From NCBI GenBank assembly GCA_041916775.1, contig JAYRYZ010000013.1, positions 62,001 to 126,000 on the forward strand: a stretch of 64,000 nucleotides of DNA, read 5' to 3'. Positions 50,605 to 59,584 of this stretch are shown piece after piece. The notes under the pieces were generated by a model, which searched no databases, was not told the DNA's origin, and saw only the letters and a program-made list of their open reading frames with translations. The position numbers and the translations under genes were made by a program. This stretch comes from UBA2357 sp041916775 (GTDB taxonomy: Bacteria > Pseudomonadota > Gammaproteobacteria > Burkholderiales > Rhodocyclaceae). The first letter of the stretch is position 1. The number at the start of each line of letters is the position of its first letter.

Positions 50605-51381
50605 ATGGATGAGGATGTGATCCTGATCGAGCGACTGGATCGGGTGGCCCTGGTCTGCCTGAACCGCCCGGCTGTGTTCAACGCGCTCAATGACGAACTG
50701 ATGAACGCGCTCGAGCAGGCACTGGATGCTCTCGAGGCCGACGAAGGCATAGGCTGCGTGGTGATCACTGGCTCCGAGAAGGCCTTCGCCGCCGGAGCCG
50801 ACATCGCGGCGATGAAGGCCTGGGACTATATGGATGTGTACAAGTCCAACTTCATCACCCGCAACTGGGAGAGGCTGAAAACCTTCCGCAAGCCGGTGAT
50901 CGCCGCCGTGCGCGGCGTGGCGCTGGGTGGCGGCTGCGAGTTGGCGATGATGTGCGATATCGTCTTTGCCGCAGACACCGCGCGCTTCGGCCTGCCCGAG
51001 GTGAAGCTCGCGACCGTGCCGGGTGCCGGTGGCACCCAGCGCACGCCACGCGCGATCGGCAAGGCCAAGGCGATGGACCTGTGCCTCACCGGGCGTTTCA
51101 TGGATGCCGCGGAGGCCGAGCGCTGTGGCCTGGTATCACGCATCTTCCCTGCCGACAGGGTGCTCGACCAGGCCCTGGCCACGGCCAGGGAGGTCGCCGG
51201 ATACTCGCTGCCGGTGCTGCTGATGATGAAGGAATCGATCAACCGCGCCTTCGAAAGTCCGCTCTCGGAAGGGCTCCTGTTCGAGCGACGCACGCTGCAT
51301 GCGACGTTCGCGCTCGCGGATCAGAAGGAAGGCATGACCGCCTTCATGGAGAAACGAGCGCCAGCGTTTGTCCATCGCTGA
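50605..51381 (+). CDS. badK: Cyclohex-1-ene-1-carboxyl-CoA hydratase
   Basis: This is a 258-residue crotonase-family hydratase. GSEKAFAAGADIAAMKAWDY, GVALGGGCELAMMCDIVFAA and PEVKLATVPGAGGTQRTPRA hold the oxyanion hole and the two catalytic glutamates. SNFITRNWE and FERRTLHATFA, with a C-terminus of EKRAPAFVHR, match the recalled Rhodopseudomonas BadK. Its product, 2-hydroxycyclohexanecarboxyl-CoA, is the BadH substrate. ATG 50605 is six bases after GGAGGAG; the ATG at 50599 is too close to it. Confidence 0.94.
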   Translation: MDEDVILIERLDRVALVCLNRPAVFNALNDELMNALEQALDALEADEGIGCVVITGSEKAFAAGADIAAMKAWDYMDVYKSNFITRNWERLKTFRKPVIAAVRGVALGGGCELAMMCDIVFAADTARFGLPEVKLATVPGAGGTQRTPRAIGKAKAMDLCLTGRFMDAAEAERCGLVSRIFPADRVLDQALATAREVAGYSLPVLLMMKESINRAFESPLSEGLLFERRTLHATFALADQKEGMTAFMEKRAPAFVHR

Positions 51382-51476
51382 CGAATATCCGGTCTCCCCT
51401 ACGTCCTCACGGTTCAACAAGGCAGGTGCTAGACTTGTGGCACCTACGCGCATCGGCGCATCCTGAGGAGACCGAC

Positions 51477-52232
51477 ATGTTCAGACTCGCCGGCCTGCTG
51501 CTCGCCGCCCTGCTGGGCGCTTCACCTTCCGTCGGCGCCGAGAGCGTGCGCCTTGCGGTCGAGGACGACTGGGCGCCGTTCGCTTCGAGCAAGCCCGATC
51601 GGTCGGGTGCGGAGGGCTTCGCGGTCGATGTCGTCGTCGAGGCGTTCAGGACGCAGGGCGTGGTCGTGGATCTGGTCGTCGTTCCCTTCTCCCGCTGCCT
51701 CCACTACGCCGAGGCCGGGACCACGGTCGGCTGCTTCAACGCGACCCGTCACGAGGGCAATGAGCACATCTACCATTGGCACCCGACCCCGCTCCTCATG
51801 GACGGCCTGTCGATATTCGCAAATACGGCGGCTCCGGAGTCCAATCTCACCGAGAAGGACCTCGAGGGCAGGACGGTCGGCTACACGCTCGGCTATACCT
51901 ACCCGGTCTCGTTCATGGAAAATCCTGCGATCAGGCGCTTTGGCGTGCAGTCCGATGACCAGCTCATCCAGATGGTCGCGGCAGGGCGGGTCGACTTCGT
52001 GCTGTTGAACGATGTGGCCGGCTTCTACAAGATGTCTCGCATGCCCGACATCAAGGGCAAGGTGAAAAAGGCGGGGGTCATCTCGAAGGACGGGTTCTGG
52101 ATCGCGTTCTCGCGCAACCACCCGGACGGCGAGCGCATGGCACGGATCTTCGAGACCGGGCTTCAGGAACTCAAGAGCAGCGGCCGCTACACCGAAATGG
52201 AGAACACCTTGCATCGCAGCCTGGGCATGTAG
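51477..52232 (+). CDS. Periplasmic amino-acid-type solute-binding protein (SBP_bac_3)
   Basis: The 251-residue protein has a signal peptide (MFRLAGLLLAALLGASPSVG, cleavage near AES). VRLAVEDDWAPFAS, GFAVDVVVEAF and VGYTLGYTYPV are typical of family-3 binding proteins. There are no permease or ATPase genes beside it, so it may serve a distant transporter or a sensor. It is tail-to-tail with the histidine kinase at 52254, only 21 bases away. It is probably not part of the CHC operon, whose last gene stops 95 bases earlier. Confidence 0.88.
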   Translation: MFRLAGLLLAALLGASPSVGAESVRLAVEDDWAPFASSKPDRSGAEGFAVDVVVEAFRTQGVVVDLVVVPFSRCLHYAEAGTTVGCFNATRHEGNEHIYHWHPTPLLMDGLSIFANTAAPESNLTEKDLEGRTVGYTLGYTYPVSFMENPAIRRFGVQSDDQLIQMVAAGRVDFVLLNDVAGFYKMSRMPDIKGKVKKAGVISKDGFWIAFSRNHPDGERMARIFETGLQELKSSGRYTEMENTLHRSLGM

Positions 52233-52253
52233 GCGCGCCTTTGGCGAGTTCGC

Positions 52254-53861
52254 TCAGTTCGGCGTGAGCATGGGCTGGTCGTCGTCGAGACGTCGCGGAA
52301 TGCGGAGGGAGAAGTGCACACCCTGCGCGGGGGCTGACTCGAACTGCAACTGCCCGCCGAGCTTGCGACTGACAAGGTTGTAGACGATGTTGAGCCCCAA
52401 ACCAGAGCCGCCCTGGCCACGTTTCGAGGTGTAGAACGGCTCGAAGATGCGTTGATGCAGTGCCGCCGGCACGCCGACGCCGTTGTCGCGATAATCGAGC
52501 GTGATCGAGTCGCCGACCTCCCGAACCTGAACGACGATCTCCGGTTTGTCGATGCCGTCGAACGCGTGGCGCACGCTATTGATGATCAGGTTGGACACCA
52601 CCTGTGTCAGCACCCCCGGAAGACTGTACATTTGTACGCCCTCCGGGCACTCGAGCAGCGGCGCCACCGGCACGCGTCGCGTTTCGGGGTGCAGGCTCGC
52701 GATCAAGGCCAACAGGGTGCCGCGCACCTCGAACTCGCAGCGCGCCTCGGAAATCTGATCGACCGCGGTCTTCTTGAAATCGCTGATCAGCCGCGCGGCA
52801 CGATTCAGGTTGTTGATCAGCATCGTGTTGCCTTCAATCCCGTGCACCACCAGCCGCTCGAAATCGGCACTGGTCAGCGAGTCGGTATCGAACTTGTGCT
52901 TGAGCTCGTCAAGGGCCTCGGTCAGAACCGACGATGCCGTGAGCGCGATGCCGAGCGGAGTGTTCACCTCGTGGGCAATCCCCGCGACAAGCCCGCCCAG
53001 CGCAGCCAGCTTTTCTGACTGGATCAGCTGATCCTTCGCGGACTCGAGCTCCTTCAGGCTCGCAGTCAATGCGTGGGTGCGCTCGGCAACCTTCTCCTCG
53101 AGTTCGTCCGAATAGCGCTTGAGCCGCGACTCCGCATTGCGCAACTGCGCCAGCATGCCGTCCATCGACTCGAGATGCTGGTTCGTGAGCCGCACCAGCA
53201 GTCCGATCTCGCTACTGGCGTGTCCGGCAGGTTCGTCGAGGCGCGCCTTCTCCGGCGCATCACGCATGTACTCTATCGAACGTATCACGCGCGCAAGCGG
53301 CCAGGTCACGAGGATGTGAAAGATCAACAGGGACAGGCCCGTGAGCACCAGCGCATAGACGAGACTGGCCGACATGTTGACGAGCAAGCGTTCCAGAAAC
53401 TCCTCACCGTAGGTATATGTATCGAGCTCGATCTCCAGCGTCCCGATCTGTTCGATGCCGATCTCCAGTGGTGGCTTCAGCGGCCAACTGTAGTCCCGCG
53501 TTCGACCAAACAGCCTGTCATTGAGCGCCCGTGTTTCGGCCCGCAGCAGCGGCCGGTGTCGCTCCGCGAACACCCGGCCATCCTCGTGCAGCAGCAACCG
53601 GGCGCCGCTCACCGCCGGCTGGCTCAGAATGCCCTCCAGCAACTCCACCGCCCGCGCGTCATCCAGACTGAATACGGCTGCAGCTGCGGGAGCACGCACG
53701 ATGCTGACGAGTGCGCCCATATCAGCGTCGGGTTGCCGCCTGACCCTGCTGAAGTCGGTGAGTGTCTGCACGAGGCTGACCAGCAGACCGAGCAACAGCG
53801 CGCCCAGCAGCGTGCTGCGCAGCAGGCGCGACGACAGAGTCTGTAGTGCACGCGCGGTCAT
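52254..53861 (-). CDS. Membrane sensor histidine kinase
   Basis: The 535-residue protein starts MTARALQTLSSRLLRSTLLG. It has a transmembrane helix near 15-35, a periplasmic sensor, a second helix around 175-195 (LVYALVLTGLSLLIFHILVT) and HAMP. A coiled coil leads to the HisKA box GLVAGIAHEVNTPLGIAL (His about 298). HATPase shows NLIINSVRHAFDG, DNGVGVP and GGSGLGLNIVYNLVSRKLGG. The HisKA sequence is of the 'orphan/CckA-like' class often working with solute-binding domains. No response regulator is adjacent. Confidence 0.9.
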   Translation of the reverse strand: MTARALQTLSSRLLRSTLLGALLLGLLVSLVQTLTDFSRVRRQPDADMGALVSIVRAPAAAAVFSLDDARAVELLEGILSQPAVSGARLLLHEDGRVFAERHRPLLRAETRALNDRLFGRTRDYSWPLKPPLEIGIEQIGTLEIELDTYTYGEEFLERLLVNMSASLVYALVLTGLSLLIFHILVTWPLARVIRSIEYMRDAPEKARLDEPAGHASSEIGLLVRLTNQHLESMDGMLAQLRNAESRLKRYSDELEEKVAERTHALTASLKELESAKDQLIQSEKLAALGGLVAGIAHEVNTPLGIALTASSVLTEALDELKHKFDTDSLTSADFERLVVHGIEGNTMLINNLNRAARLISDFKKTAVDQISEARCEFEVRGTLLALIASLHPETRRVPVAPLLECPEGVQMYSLPGVLTQVVSNLIINSVRHAFDGIDKPEIVVQVREVGDSITLDYRDNGVGVPAALHQRIFEPFYTSKRGQGGSGLGLNIVYNLVSRKLGGQLQFESAPAQGVHFSLRIPRRLDDDQPMLTPN

Positions 53862-54082
53862 GCCCCCCCCTCGACGACTATTGCTGATTGTGCCCGTGAT
53901 TCTGCGCCCAACGCGGCACACATGACCGGACCATTCACGACCCCGCCGCCCCTTTCCACAGTCAGACCCCATGAAGACGCCAGACACACCCGCATGCAGT
54001 TCGGTGGGCGCCTCGGGTAGGATAGCGCGTCTCCTGCTCGCCCAGCCCAACTTCACGGCGCAGCCACTGCCCAGCATCGCAC

Positions 54083-55033
54083 ATGCCAGAAATCCTTTCG
54101 ACGACGCCTTCATCATATGTCGGCCGATTCGCCCCCTCGCCCACCGGTGCGCTCCACTTCGGCTCGCTGATCGCCGCGCTGGCCAGCTATGCAGACGCAA
54201 GACATCACTCCGGGCAGTGGCTGCTGCGCATCGAGGACATCGACGTACCGCGCAACGTCCCCGGTGCCGCGGAGGGAATCGTCACCACCCTGGAGCGGCT
54301 CGGGTTCGAATGGGACGGCGAGATCGTACGGCAGAGCTGCCGGGTCGCACGTTACGCCGAGGCACTGGGCCGACTCAGGCAGCAGGGCGAGGCCTACGCA
54401 TGTTGCTGCTCGCGGCGCGAACTCGCCGAGGCGCCGCTCGCCCGCGATGGCTCGCGCATCTACCCGGGCACCTGCCGCAGCGGCCTCCCATCTGGGCGGG
54501 ACGCCCGTGCCTGGCGTGTGCGCGTCAGCGGCTGCATAGCCTTCGACGACAGGGTGCAAGGTCCGCAGGCCGACGACCTGGAGTCCGCCTTCGGAGACTT
54601 CGTCGTACTGCGTGCCGATGGCCAGTACGCCTATCAGCTCGCGGTGGTTGTCGACGATGCCGACGCAGGCGTGACCCATGTCGTGCGCGGCGCAGACCTG
54701 CTCGACTCGACCGGACGTCAGATCTACCTTCAACAACGGCTGGGCCTCGCGACTCCGACGTACCTGCATGTACCGGTAGTCGTGAATGAGGCCGGAGAAA
54801 AACTCTCCAAGCAGACCTTGGCCACCGCCATCGATGGCCAGCCTCCGGCATGCCTGCTGCTGGCGGCATTGCGCTTTCTCGGTCAGAATCCTCCCGATTC
54901 GTTGACCGATGCGCAGCCGGCCGAAATCCTCGACTGGGCGGTCGCGCACTGGTCGGTCCATGCCATTCCGCCGCTGCGCCAGATCCCTGGCGGCCAGGAC
55001 GCAGCGCCGACATACCCGAGGATGCAGCCATGA
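54083..55033 (+). CDS. gluQ: Glutamyl-Q tRNA(Asp) synthetase
   Basis: The 316-residue truncated class I synthetase attaches glutamate to queuosine in tRNA(Asp). YVGRFAPSPTGALHFGSLIA carries the HIGH-like motif and LRIEDIDVPR the substrate pocket. CYACCCSRREL-type cysteines (residues ~105-110) and EAGEKLSKQTLA (KMSKS-like) follow. The anticodon domain is absent, as in GluQ-RS. The stop overlaps the next gene start (ATGA). Confidence 0.94.
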   Translation: MPEILSTTPSSYVGRFAPSPTGALHFGSLIAALASYADARHHSGQWLLRIEDIDVPRNVPGAAEGIVTTLERLGFEWDGEIVRQSCRVARYAEALGRLRQQGEAYACCCSRRELAEAPLARDGSRIYPGTCRSGLPSGRDARAWRVRVSGCIAFDDRVQGPQADDLESAFGDFVVLRADGQYAYQLAVVVDDADAGVTHVVRGADLLDSTGRQIYLQQRLGLATPTYLHVPVVVNEAGEKLSKQTLATAIDGQPPACLLLAALRFLGQNPPDSLTDAQPAEILDWAVAHWSVHAIPPLRQIPGGQDAAPTYPRMQP

Positions 55034-55518
55034 TCGACGACATTGCCGGCCTGCGCACGCTGCTCGCCAAGACGCGAACCATTGCTGTGGTCGGGCTCTC
55101 AGCGAACTGGAACCGCCCCAGCTACTTCGCCGCGAAGTACATGCTCGATCGCGGCTACACCATCATCCCGGTGAACCCCATGTACGAGGAGGTGCTCGGC
55201 CAGCGCTGCTACCCCAACCTCGCTGCCGTTCCCCATGCAGTGGACATGGTGGACGTCTTCCGCAAGCCCGACGAGGTGCTCCCCATCGTTGATGAAGCGA
55301 TCGCGATCGGCGCCAAGAGTCTGTGGCTGCAGCTTGGGGTGATCAACCTCGAGGCCGTCGCTCGTGCAGAGTCGGCAGGCCTCGCGGTGGTGATGGACCG
55401 CTGTGTCAAGATCGAATACGCACGCCTCTTTGGCGGCCTGGGCTGGTTCGGCGTCAATACCGGCGTGGTTTCCGCCAAGCGCCCGCAGTTGCCGCCCCGA
55501 CCATCACCAATGGCCTGA
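55030..55518 (+). CDS. CoA-binding domain protein (YccU-like)
   Basis: This is a 162-residue Rossmann-type protein. RTIAVVGLSANWNRPSYFAA and YTIIPVNPMYEEVLGQRCYP match the CoA-binding domain of succinyl-CoA synthetase-like proteins. VDVFRKPDEVLPIVDEAIAI and SLWLQLGVINLEAVARAESA complete the fold. It is a free-standing small family of uncertain function. The start at 55030 overlaps gluQ, so co-translation is likely. Confidence 0.9.
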   Translation: MIDDIAGLRTLLAKTRTIAVVGLSANWNRPSYFAAKYMLDRGYTIIPVNPMYEEVLGQRCYPNLAAVPHAVDMVDVFRKPDEVLPIVDEAIAIGAKSLWLQLGVINLEAVARAESAGLAVVMDRCVKIEYARLFGGLGWFGVNTGVVSAKRPQLPPRPSPMA

Positions 55519-55526
55519 CCCGGACC

Positions 55527-56687
55527 TCAGTGCTGGCCACCGAAGCCGGCGATCCCGATCGCCGCACGTACCAGTTGATAGGCGAGCCAGTGCACTCCGC
55601 GGCGCAGAAAGGACAAGCTGCGCAAGGCCTCGGGACGGAGTTCCGTTCCGCCTGCTGCGATGGCCCTTGAGAGGCTGGAGCGGAGCTCCTGCGCAAATGC
55701 CTCGTCATCGACCACCACGTTCGCCTCACGCGCAAGCAACAGGCTGAAGGGATCGATGTTGCTCGACCCCACCGTGGCCCAACGGCCGTCGATCACCGCC
55801 ACCTTGGCGTGAAGCTCACTCTGGTCGTACTCCCACAGTTGCACGCCGTGCGCCAGGAAATGTGGATACAGGGCGCGGCTGGCGTACGCAAGCAGCGGGT
55901 GATCCGACAAGCCCTGCAACAGCAGGAGCACCCGCACGCCGCGCCGTGCGGCGTCGGTAAGCGCTTGGCGGAAGCGATGACCGGGCAGGAAGTAAGCGCA
56001 GGCGATGACGACCTCCTCGCGCGCGGCCGAGATCGCATTCAGATAGGCATCCTCGATCTCGCGGCGATGGCGAAGGTTGTCGCGGATGAGAAATGCCGCG
56101 CGGACGCCCCCAGTGTGCACGTGAGCAGCTCGTTGCGGTGGAGGCAGGCGCATCCGCCTGCGACGCAGGTTGGCCCACGCGACCAGTAGCCAGACGCGCC
56201 GCATCGACACCGCCACCTCCGCAACCAGCGGCCCCTCCAGGCGCACCGCGTAATCGTGACGTGGATGGGCGGCCTGCCCCGCGTCGTAGTCATCCACAAT
56301 GTTGATACCGCCGACGAAGGCGACGCGGTCGTCGACCAGCACCAGCTTGCGGTGCAGGCGGCGCAGCCGGTGACGGCGCAGCGAAAGCAGGCGGATCTCG
56401 CGCCGGTAGACGAGCACCTGAACCCCTTCCGCGACCAGCGTCGGCATGATCTCGCGTACGAATGCGCGCCCACCGAAGCCATCCACCAGGACATGCACAC
56501 GCACGCCGCGCCGCGCCGCCGCACACAAGGCCAGCACCACCAGAGAGCCGGTGCGGTCATTGGCGAAGATGTAACTTTCGAGGAACAGCTCGCGCTCGGC
56601 CAGCGCAATAGCCTGGGTCAGGGCGGGAAAATACTGCGCCCCGGTCTCCAGAAGCTCGACACGGTTACCCGCGACGAAGCGGGTCAT
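55527..56687 (-). CDS. clsB: Cardiolipin synthase B-like phospholipase D enzyme
   Basis: The 386-residue protein has two PLD (HKD) motifs: HRKLVLVDDRVAFVGGINIV near residue 115 and HAKVAVIDGRWATVGSSNID near residue 295. LESYIFANDRTG and ARRGVRVHVLVDGFG are the ClsB-type N-terminal pattern. It joins two phosphatidyl units to form cardiolipin. No N-terminal membrane anchor is obvious, as in ClsB. It overlaps the upstream EEP-family gene by ATGA, which is the known ybhP-ybhO partnership of E. coli. Confidence 0.9.
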   Translation of the reverse strand: MTRFVAGNRVELLETGAQYFPALTQAIALAERELFLESYIFANDRTGSLVVLALCAAARRGVRVHVLVDGFGGRAFVREIMPTLVAEGVQVLVYRREIRLLSLRRHRLRRLHRKLVLVDDRVAFVGGINIVDDYDAGQAAHPRHDYAVRLEGPLVAEVAVSMRRVWLLVAWANLRRRRMRLPPPQRAAHVHTGGVRAAFLIRDNLRHRREIEDAYLNAISAAREEVVIACAYFLPGHRFRQALTDAARRGVRVLLLLQGLSDHPLLAYASRALYPHFLAHGVQLWEYDQSELHAKVAVIDGRWATVGSSNIDPFSLLLAREANVVVDDEAFAQELRSSLSRAIAAGGTELRPEALRSLSFLRRGVHWLAYQLVRAAIGIAGFGGQH

Positions 56688-57454
56688 GCACGCAGCGCCA
56701 GCTCTGCGGTGAGCGCGGCATGATCGGAGATGCCCGACCAGGGCGGCCCGCTGTGAACAGTGGCCTGCAGCGTGGCGAGACCACGCACATAGATCCGGTC
56801 AAGACTCAGTAGCGGACGATGGGAGGGGAAGCTGCGCGCCGGACGGCCGCGCTGCGCGTGGAAGACTTCGCTCAGGCCAAGGCGCCGCGCCAGGATGGTG
56901 TCCGCGCGGTTCTGCCAGTCGTTGAAATCACCCGCAATGATCAGCGGCGCACTGACCGGCACGTGCCCCTCGATACGCTCGGCAAGCTGGGCCATCTGGC
57001 GCTTGCGGCTACCCGCCATCAGGCCGAGGTGCACGCAGAAGCAATGCACCGACTCCTTGGCGCCAGGCACATCGATCTCGCAATGCAGAAGGCCGCGCCG
57101 CTCGAAGCGGTGATCCGAGACATCCTGGTTTTGCGCCGAGAGGATCGGGAAGCGGCTGAGAATGGCGTTACCGTGATGCCCGTGGTCATACACCGCGTTC
57201 CGCCCGTATGCGCTCTGCACCCAGTAAGACTCGGCAAGGAACTCATGCTGCGGCGGCGCGGGCCAATCAGGGTGGCGCCGCTCATGCCCTGCGTGCAGGC
57301 CCTGAACCTCCTGCAGAAAGACCACATCCACCTCGAGGCTGCGCAGGCGCTCGCGCAGCTCGTGAATCACCATGCGCCGGTTGAACTGCGAGAAACCCTT
57401 GTGGATGTTGTAGGTGCAGACACGCAAGGCGCCCACCTCCCCGGCCCCTCGCAT
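56684..57454 (-). CDS. Endonuclease/exonuclease/phosphatase family protein (YbhP-like)
   Basis: This is a 256-residue EEP hydrolase. LRVCTYNIHKGF near residue 10, DVVFLQEVQG (metal Glu), APLIIAGDFNDWQNRADTI, SLDRIYVRGL and SGISDHAALTAELAL give the complete metal and His-Asp catalytic set. It is coupled to clsB (ATGA), as YbhP is to ClsB, which points to a phospholipid-related role over a DNA role, although this is inferred. Confidence 0.9.
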   Translation of the reverse strand: MRGAGEVGALRVCTYNIHKGFSQFNRRMVIHELRERLRSLEVDVVFLQEVQGLHAGHERRHPDWPAPPQHEFLAESYWVQSAYGRNAVYDHGHHGNAILSRFPILSAQNQDVSDHRFERRGLLHCEIDVPGAKESVHCFCVHLGLMAGSRKRQMAQLAERIEGHVPVSAPLIIAGDFNDWQNRADTILARRLGLSEVFHAQRGRPARSFPSHRPLLSLDRIYVRGLATLQATVHSGPPWSGISDHAALTAELALRA

Positions 57455-57466
57455 GTCATCGCCCCG

Positions 57467-58567
57467 TCAGGAAATTGCCAGCATGCGCTCGAGCGCGACC
57501 TTCGCGAGCCGGGCCTCGTGCTCCGGCACCTGTATGCGGTTGACGATGTTGCCTTCCGCAAGGTTCTCGAGCGTCCAGGCAAGATGTTGCGGGTCGATGC
57601 GCTGCATTGTCGAACACATGCACACCGTGGGCGCCATGAACTGAACGATCTTGCCCTCCGGCTTCATCTCCTCGGCGAGGCGGTTGACCAGATTCAGTTC
57701 GGTACCCACCAACCAGCGCGTGCCGCCTGGGGCGGCCTTGATGACGTTGATGATGTGTTCGGTGGAGCCCACGTGGTCGGAGTTCATGCAAACCTCGAGG
57801 CTGCTCTCCGGGTGCGAGATCACGAAGCCCTCGGGGTGCTGCATGCGCCAGCGCCGGATATGACTTTCCTGGAACATCTGGTGCACCGAACAGTGCCCCT
57901 TCCAAAGCAGCACGCGCGCGTTGCGGATCTGTTCCGGCGTGAGCCCGCCGTATTCGAGATCGGGATCCCACACCACCATCTGTTCGAGCGGGATGCCCTT
58001 CTTGAAACCCGTCCATCGCCCCAGATGCTGGTCGGGAAAGAACAACACCTTCTCGCGCTGAGCGAAGGCCCAGTCGAGGATTGTCGGCGCATTGGTCGAG
58101 GTGCAAACGATGCCGCCGTGTTCGCCGCAGAATGCCTTGAGGTCGGCGGCAGAGTTGATGTACGTGACCGGAGTGATGAGCTCGTCCGGCCGCCCCAAGA
58201 TCTCGGTCAGCTCACGCCAGCAACGCGTCACCTTAGCAAGATTGGCCATGTCGGCCATCGAACAGCCTGCGGCGAGATCGGGCAGGATCGCGATCTGCGA
58301 AGGTGGCGACATGATGTCCGCGACTTCGGCCATGAAGTGCACGCCACAGAACACGATGAACTCCGCCTCCGTCTGCGACGCCAGCCGCGACAACTTCAGC
58401 GAGTCGCCGGTCAGGTCGGCATATTGATACACGTCGGCACGCTGGTAATGATGGCACAGCAGCACGGCACGCTGTCCCAGGCGCGCGCGTGCCGCACGAA
58501 TGCGCGCATGCGCGTCCGCATCCTGGAGCACGTTGAACCTGTCGAAACTGATGATTGCACTCTGCAT
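57467..58567 (-). CDS. nadA: Quinolinate synthase A
   Basis: The 366-residue [4Fe-4S] enzyme condenses iminoaspartate with dihydroxyacetone phosphate in NAD synthesis. Cysteines in AAGCSMADM, LWKGHCSVHQMF and APTVCMCSTMQ are the cluster ligands at the expected spacing. VLLCHHYQRADVYQYADLTG and VFCGVHFMAEVADIM hold the substrate site. The start at 58567 (MQSAIISFDRFN) follows from loss of coding character further upstream. It ends 12 bases before the EEP gene. Confidence 0.96.
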   Translation of the reverse strand: MQSAIISFDRFNVLQDADAHARIRAARARLGQRAVLLCHHYQRADVYQYADLTGDSLKLSRLASQTEAEFIVFCGVHFMAEVADIMSPPSQIAILPDLAAGCSMADMANLAKVTRCWRELTEILGRPDELITPVTYINSAADLKAFCGEHGGIVCTSTNAPTILDWAFAQREKVLFFPDQHLGRWTGFKKGIPLEQMVVWDPDLEYGGLTPEQIRNARVLLWKGHCSVHQMFQESHIRRWRMQHPEGFVISHPESSLEVCMNSDHVGSTEHIINVIKAAPGGTRWLVGTELNLVNRLAEEMKPEGKIVQFMAPTVCMCSTMQRIDPQHLAWTLENLAEGNIVNRIQVPEHEARLAKVALERMLAIS

Positions 58568-58641
58568 CACGTGTTCTCTGTCTCTCTGTATTGTCACTGA
58601 GCTGTCGCCGCAGCGCGGGGGCACTGGCTGGCGCGGCCGAT

Positions 58642-59094
58642 TCAGCCCTGCATCCAGGGCAAGCCTGCGTGACGCCAACCGCCGACCCGGTTGCGTTGCC
58701 CATTGGCGTCCTTGTCGCCCTCGAATCCCTCGAGCACGTTGTAAGCCTCGAGATAGCCTGCCTCCAGCGCCGCCCGCGCGGCATGGTCGGAACGCGCCCC
58801 CGACCGGCAGATGAACATCACCAGGGATTCGGGATCGACCTCTCGCCGCAACTGCGCCGCAAATGCAGGATTGGGCTTGTTGCCGGGGTAGCTCATCCAT
58901 TCGATCTCGACTGCGCCGGGGATGCGCCCCACCCAATCCCACTCCGCGCGTGTGCGCACATCCACGAGCCGGGCCCCTGGTGCGGCACGCCATACTTCGT
59001 TGGCCTCGGTGGGCGTGAGTGCACCGGCGTAGGGCAGGTTCATCTTGCTCGCACGCGTCCTGGCGAGCGCCAGCAGGTCGGTCAATTTACCCAT
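58642..59094 (-). CDS. Rhodanese-domain protein
   Basis: The 150-residue single-domain sulfurtransferase-like protein has the active-site loop MFICRSGARSDHAA with catalytic Cys. ARLVDVRTRAEWDWVGRIPG and AYNVLEGFEGDKDANGQRN are conserved rhodanese segments. The start is the second in-frame ATG at 59094 (MGKLTDLLAL). The sulfur partner is not shown by the context; nadA lies downstream in the same direction. Confidence 0.9.
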   Translation of the reverse strand: MGKLTDLLALARTRASKMNLPYAGALTPTEANEVWRAAPGARLVDVRTRAEWDWVGRIPGAVEIEWMSYPGNKPNPAFAAQLRREVDPESLVMFICRSGARSDHAARAALEAGYLEAYNVLEGFEGDKDANGQRNRVGGWRHAGLPWMQG

Positions 59095-59332
59095 CGCAAG
59101 CATCCGGTAGAGTCAGGTGCAAGAGTATACAACCATCGAAGGACTATCGCCCCGGGGGCTGCCCCAACGTGCGCATCGACATACGCCTGCACTTGGAGAG
59201 TCATGCGACGCGAAAGATCCTTAGCGCGCACTGAAAAGTCGCATCCATGGCACATCGGACGGCACACTTCGTGCGGCGCGATCGTGAGGCTGGCGACATG
59301 CGCACCAAAAACGCCCATTCACACGAACAGCC

Positions 59333-59349
59333 GCACCAATGTTGTGCAT
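59333..59349. promoter_or_regulatory. Candidate NtrC enhancer site upstream of glnA
   Basis: GCACCAATGTTGTGCAT (59333-59349) shares the pattern GCACCAANNTTGTGCAT with the site at 62769 before ntrC. A half-like GCACCAAAAACGCC lies 31 bases upstream (59302), three helical turns away. It lies about 160 bases before the sigma-54 promoter, a usual enhancer distance. The 59,095-59,584 region has no supported gene. Confidence 0.6.
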
Positions 59350-59506
59350 GCTGCATGCGCAAGGAAGATGCCGTCGCGCGACCAGGAGCAACGACCAACC
59401 CGACGCCGCAAGGAGCACGCAACGCTCACGACGACAAGAAAGTCTTGTCGCGACACGGCGATGCGCACGCGCTTGTGGCAGAATCACGACCGGCTTTTCC
59501 GACGCT

Positions 59507-59522
59507 TGGCATGAAAGCTGCT
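59507..59522 (+). promoter_or_regulatory. Sigma-54-type promoter of glnA
   Basis: TGGCATGAAAGCTGCT has the -24 GG and -12 GC with ten bases between them and matches TGGCAYR-N4-TTGCW in most positions (CTGC for TTGC). It lies 62 bases before the glnA start. With the upstream NtrC-like site it fits nitrogen-controlled transcription. Confidence 0.7.
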
Positions 59523-59584
59523 AATTCGGCGACAACGGACGTTTTACCGTTACAGGCTCTCGCCTCTTCTCACCAGGAGTGAAT

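Noticed and set aside
59247..59582. 111-codon frame upstream of glnA
   Set aside because: It covers the NtrC-like site and the sigma-54 promoter and ends at the glnA ribosome site. No protein motif is seen.
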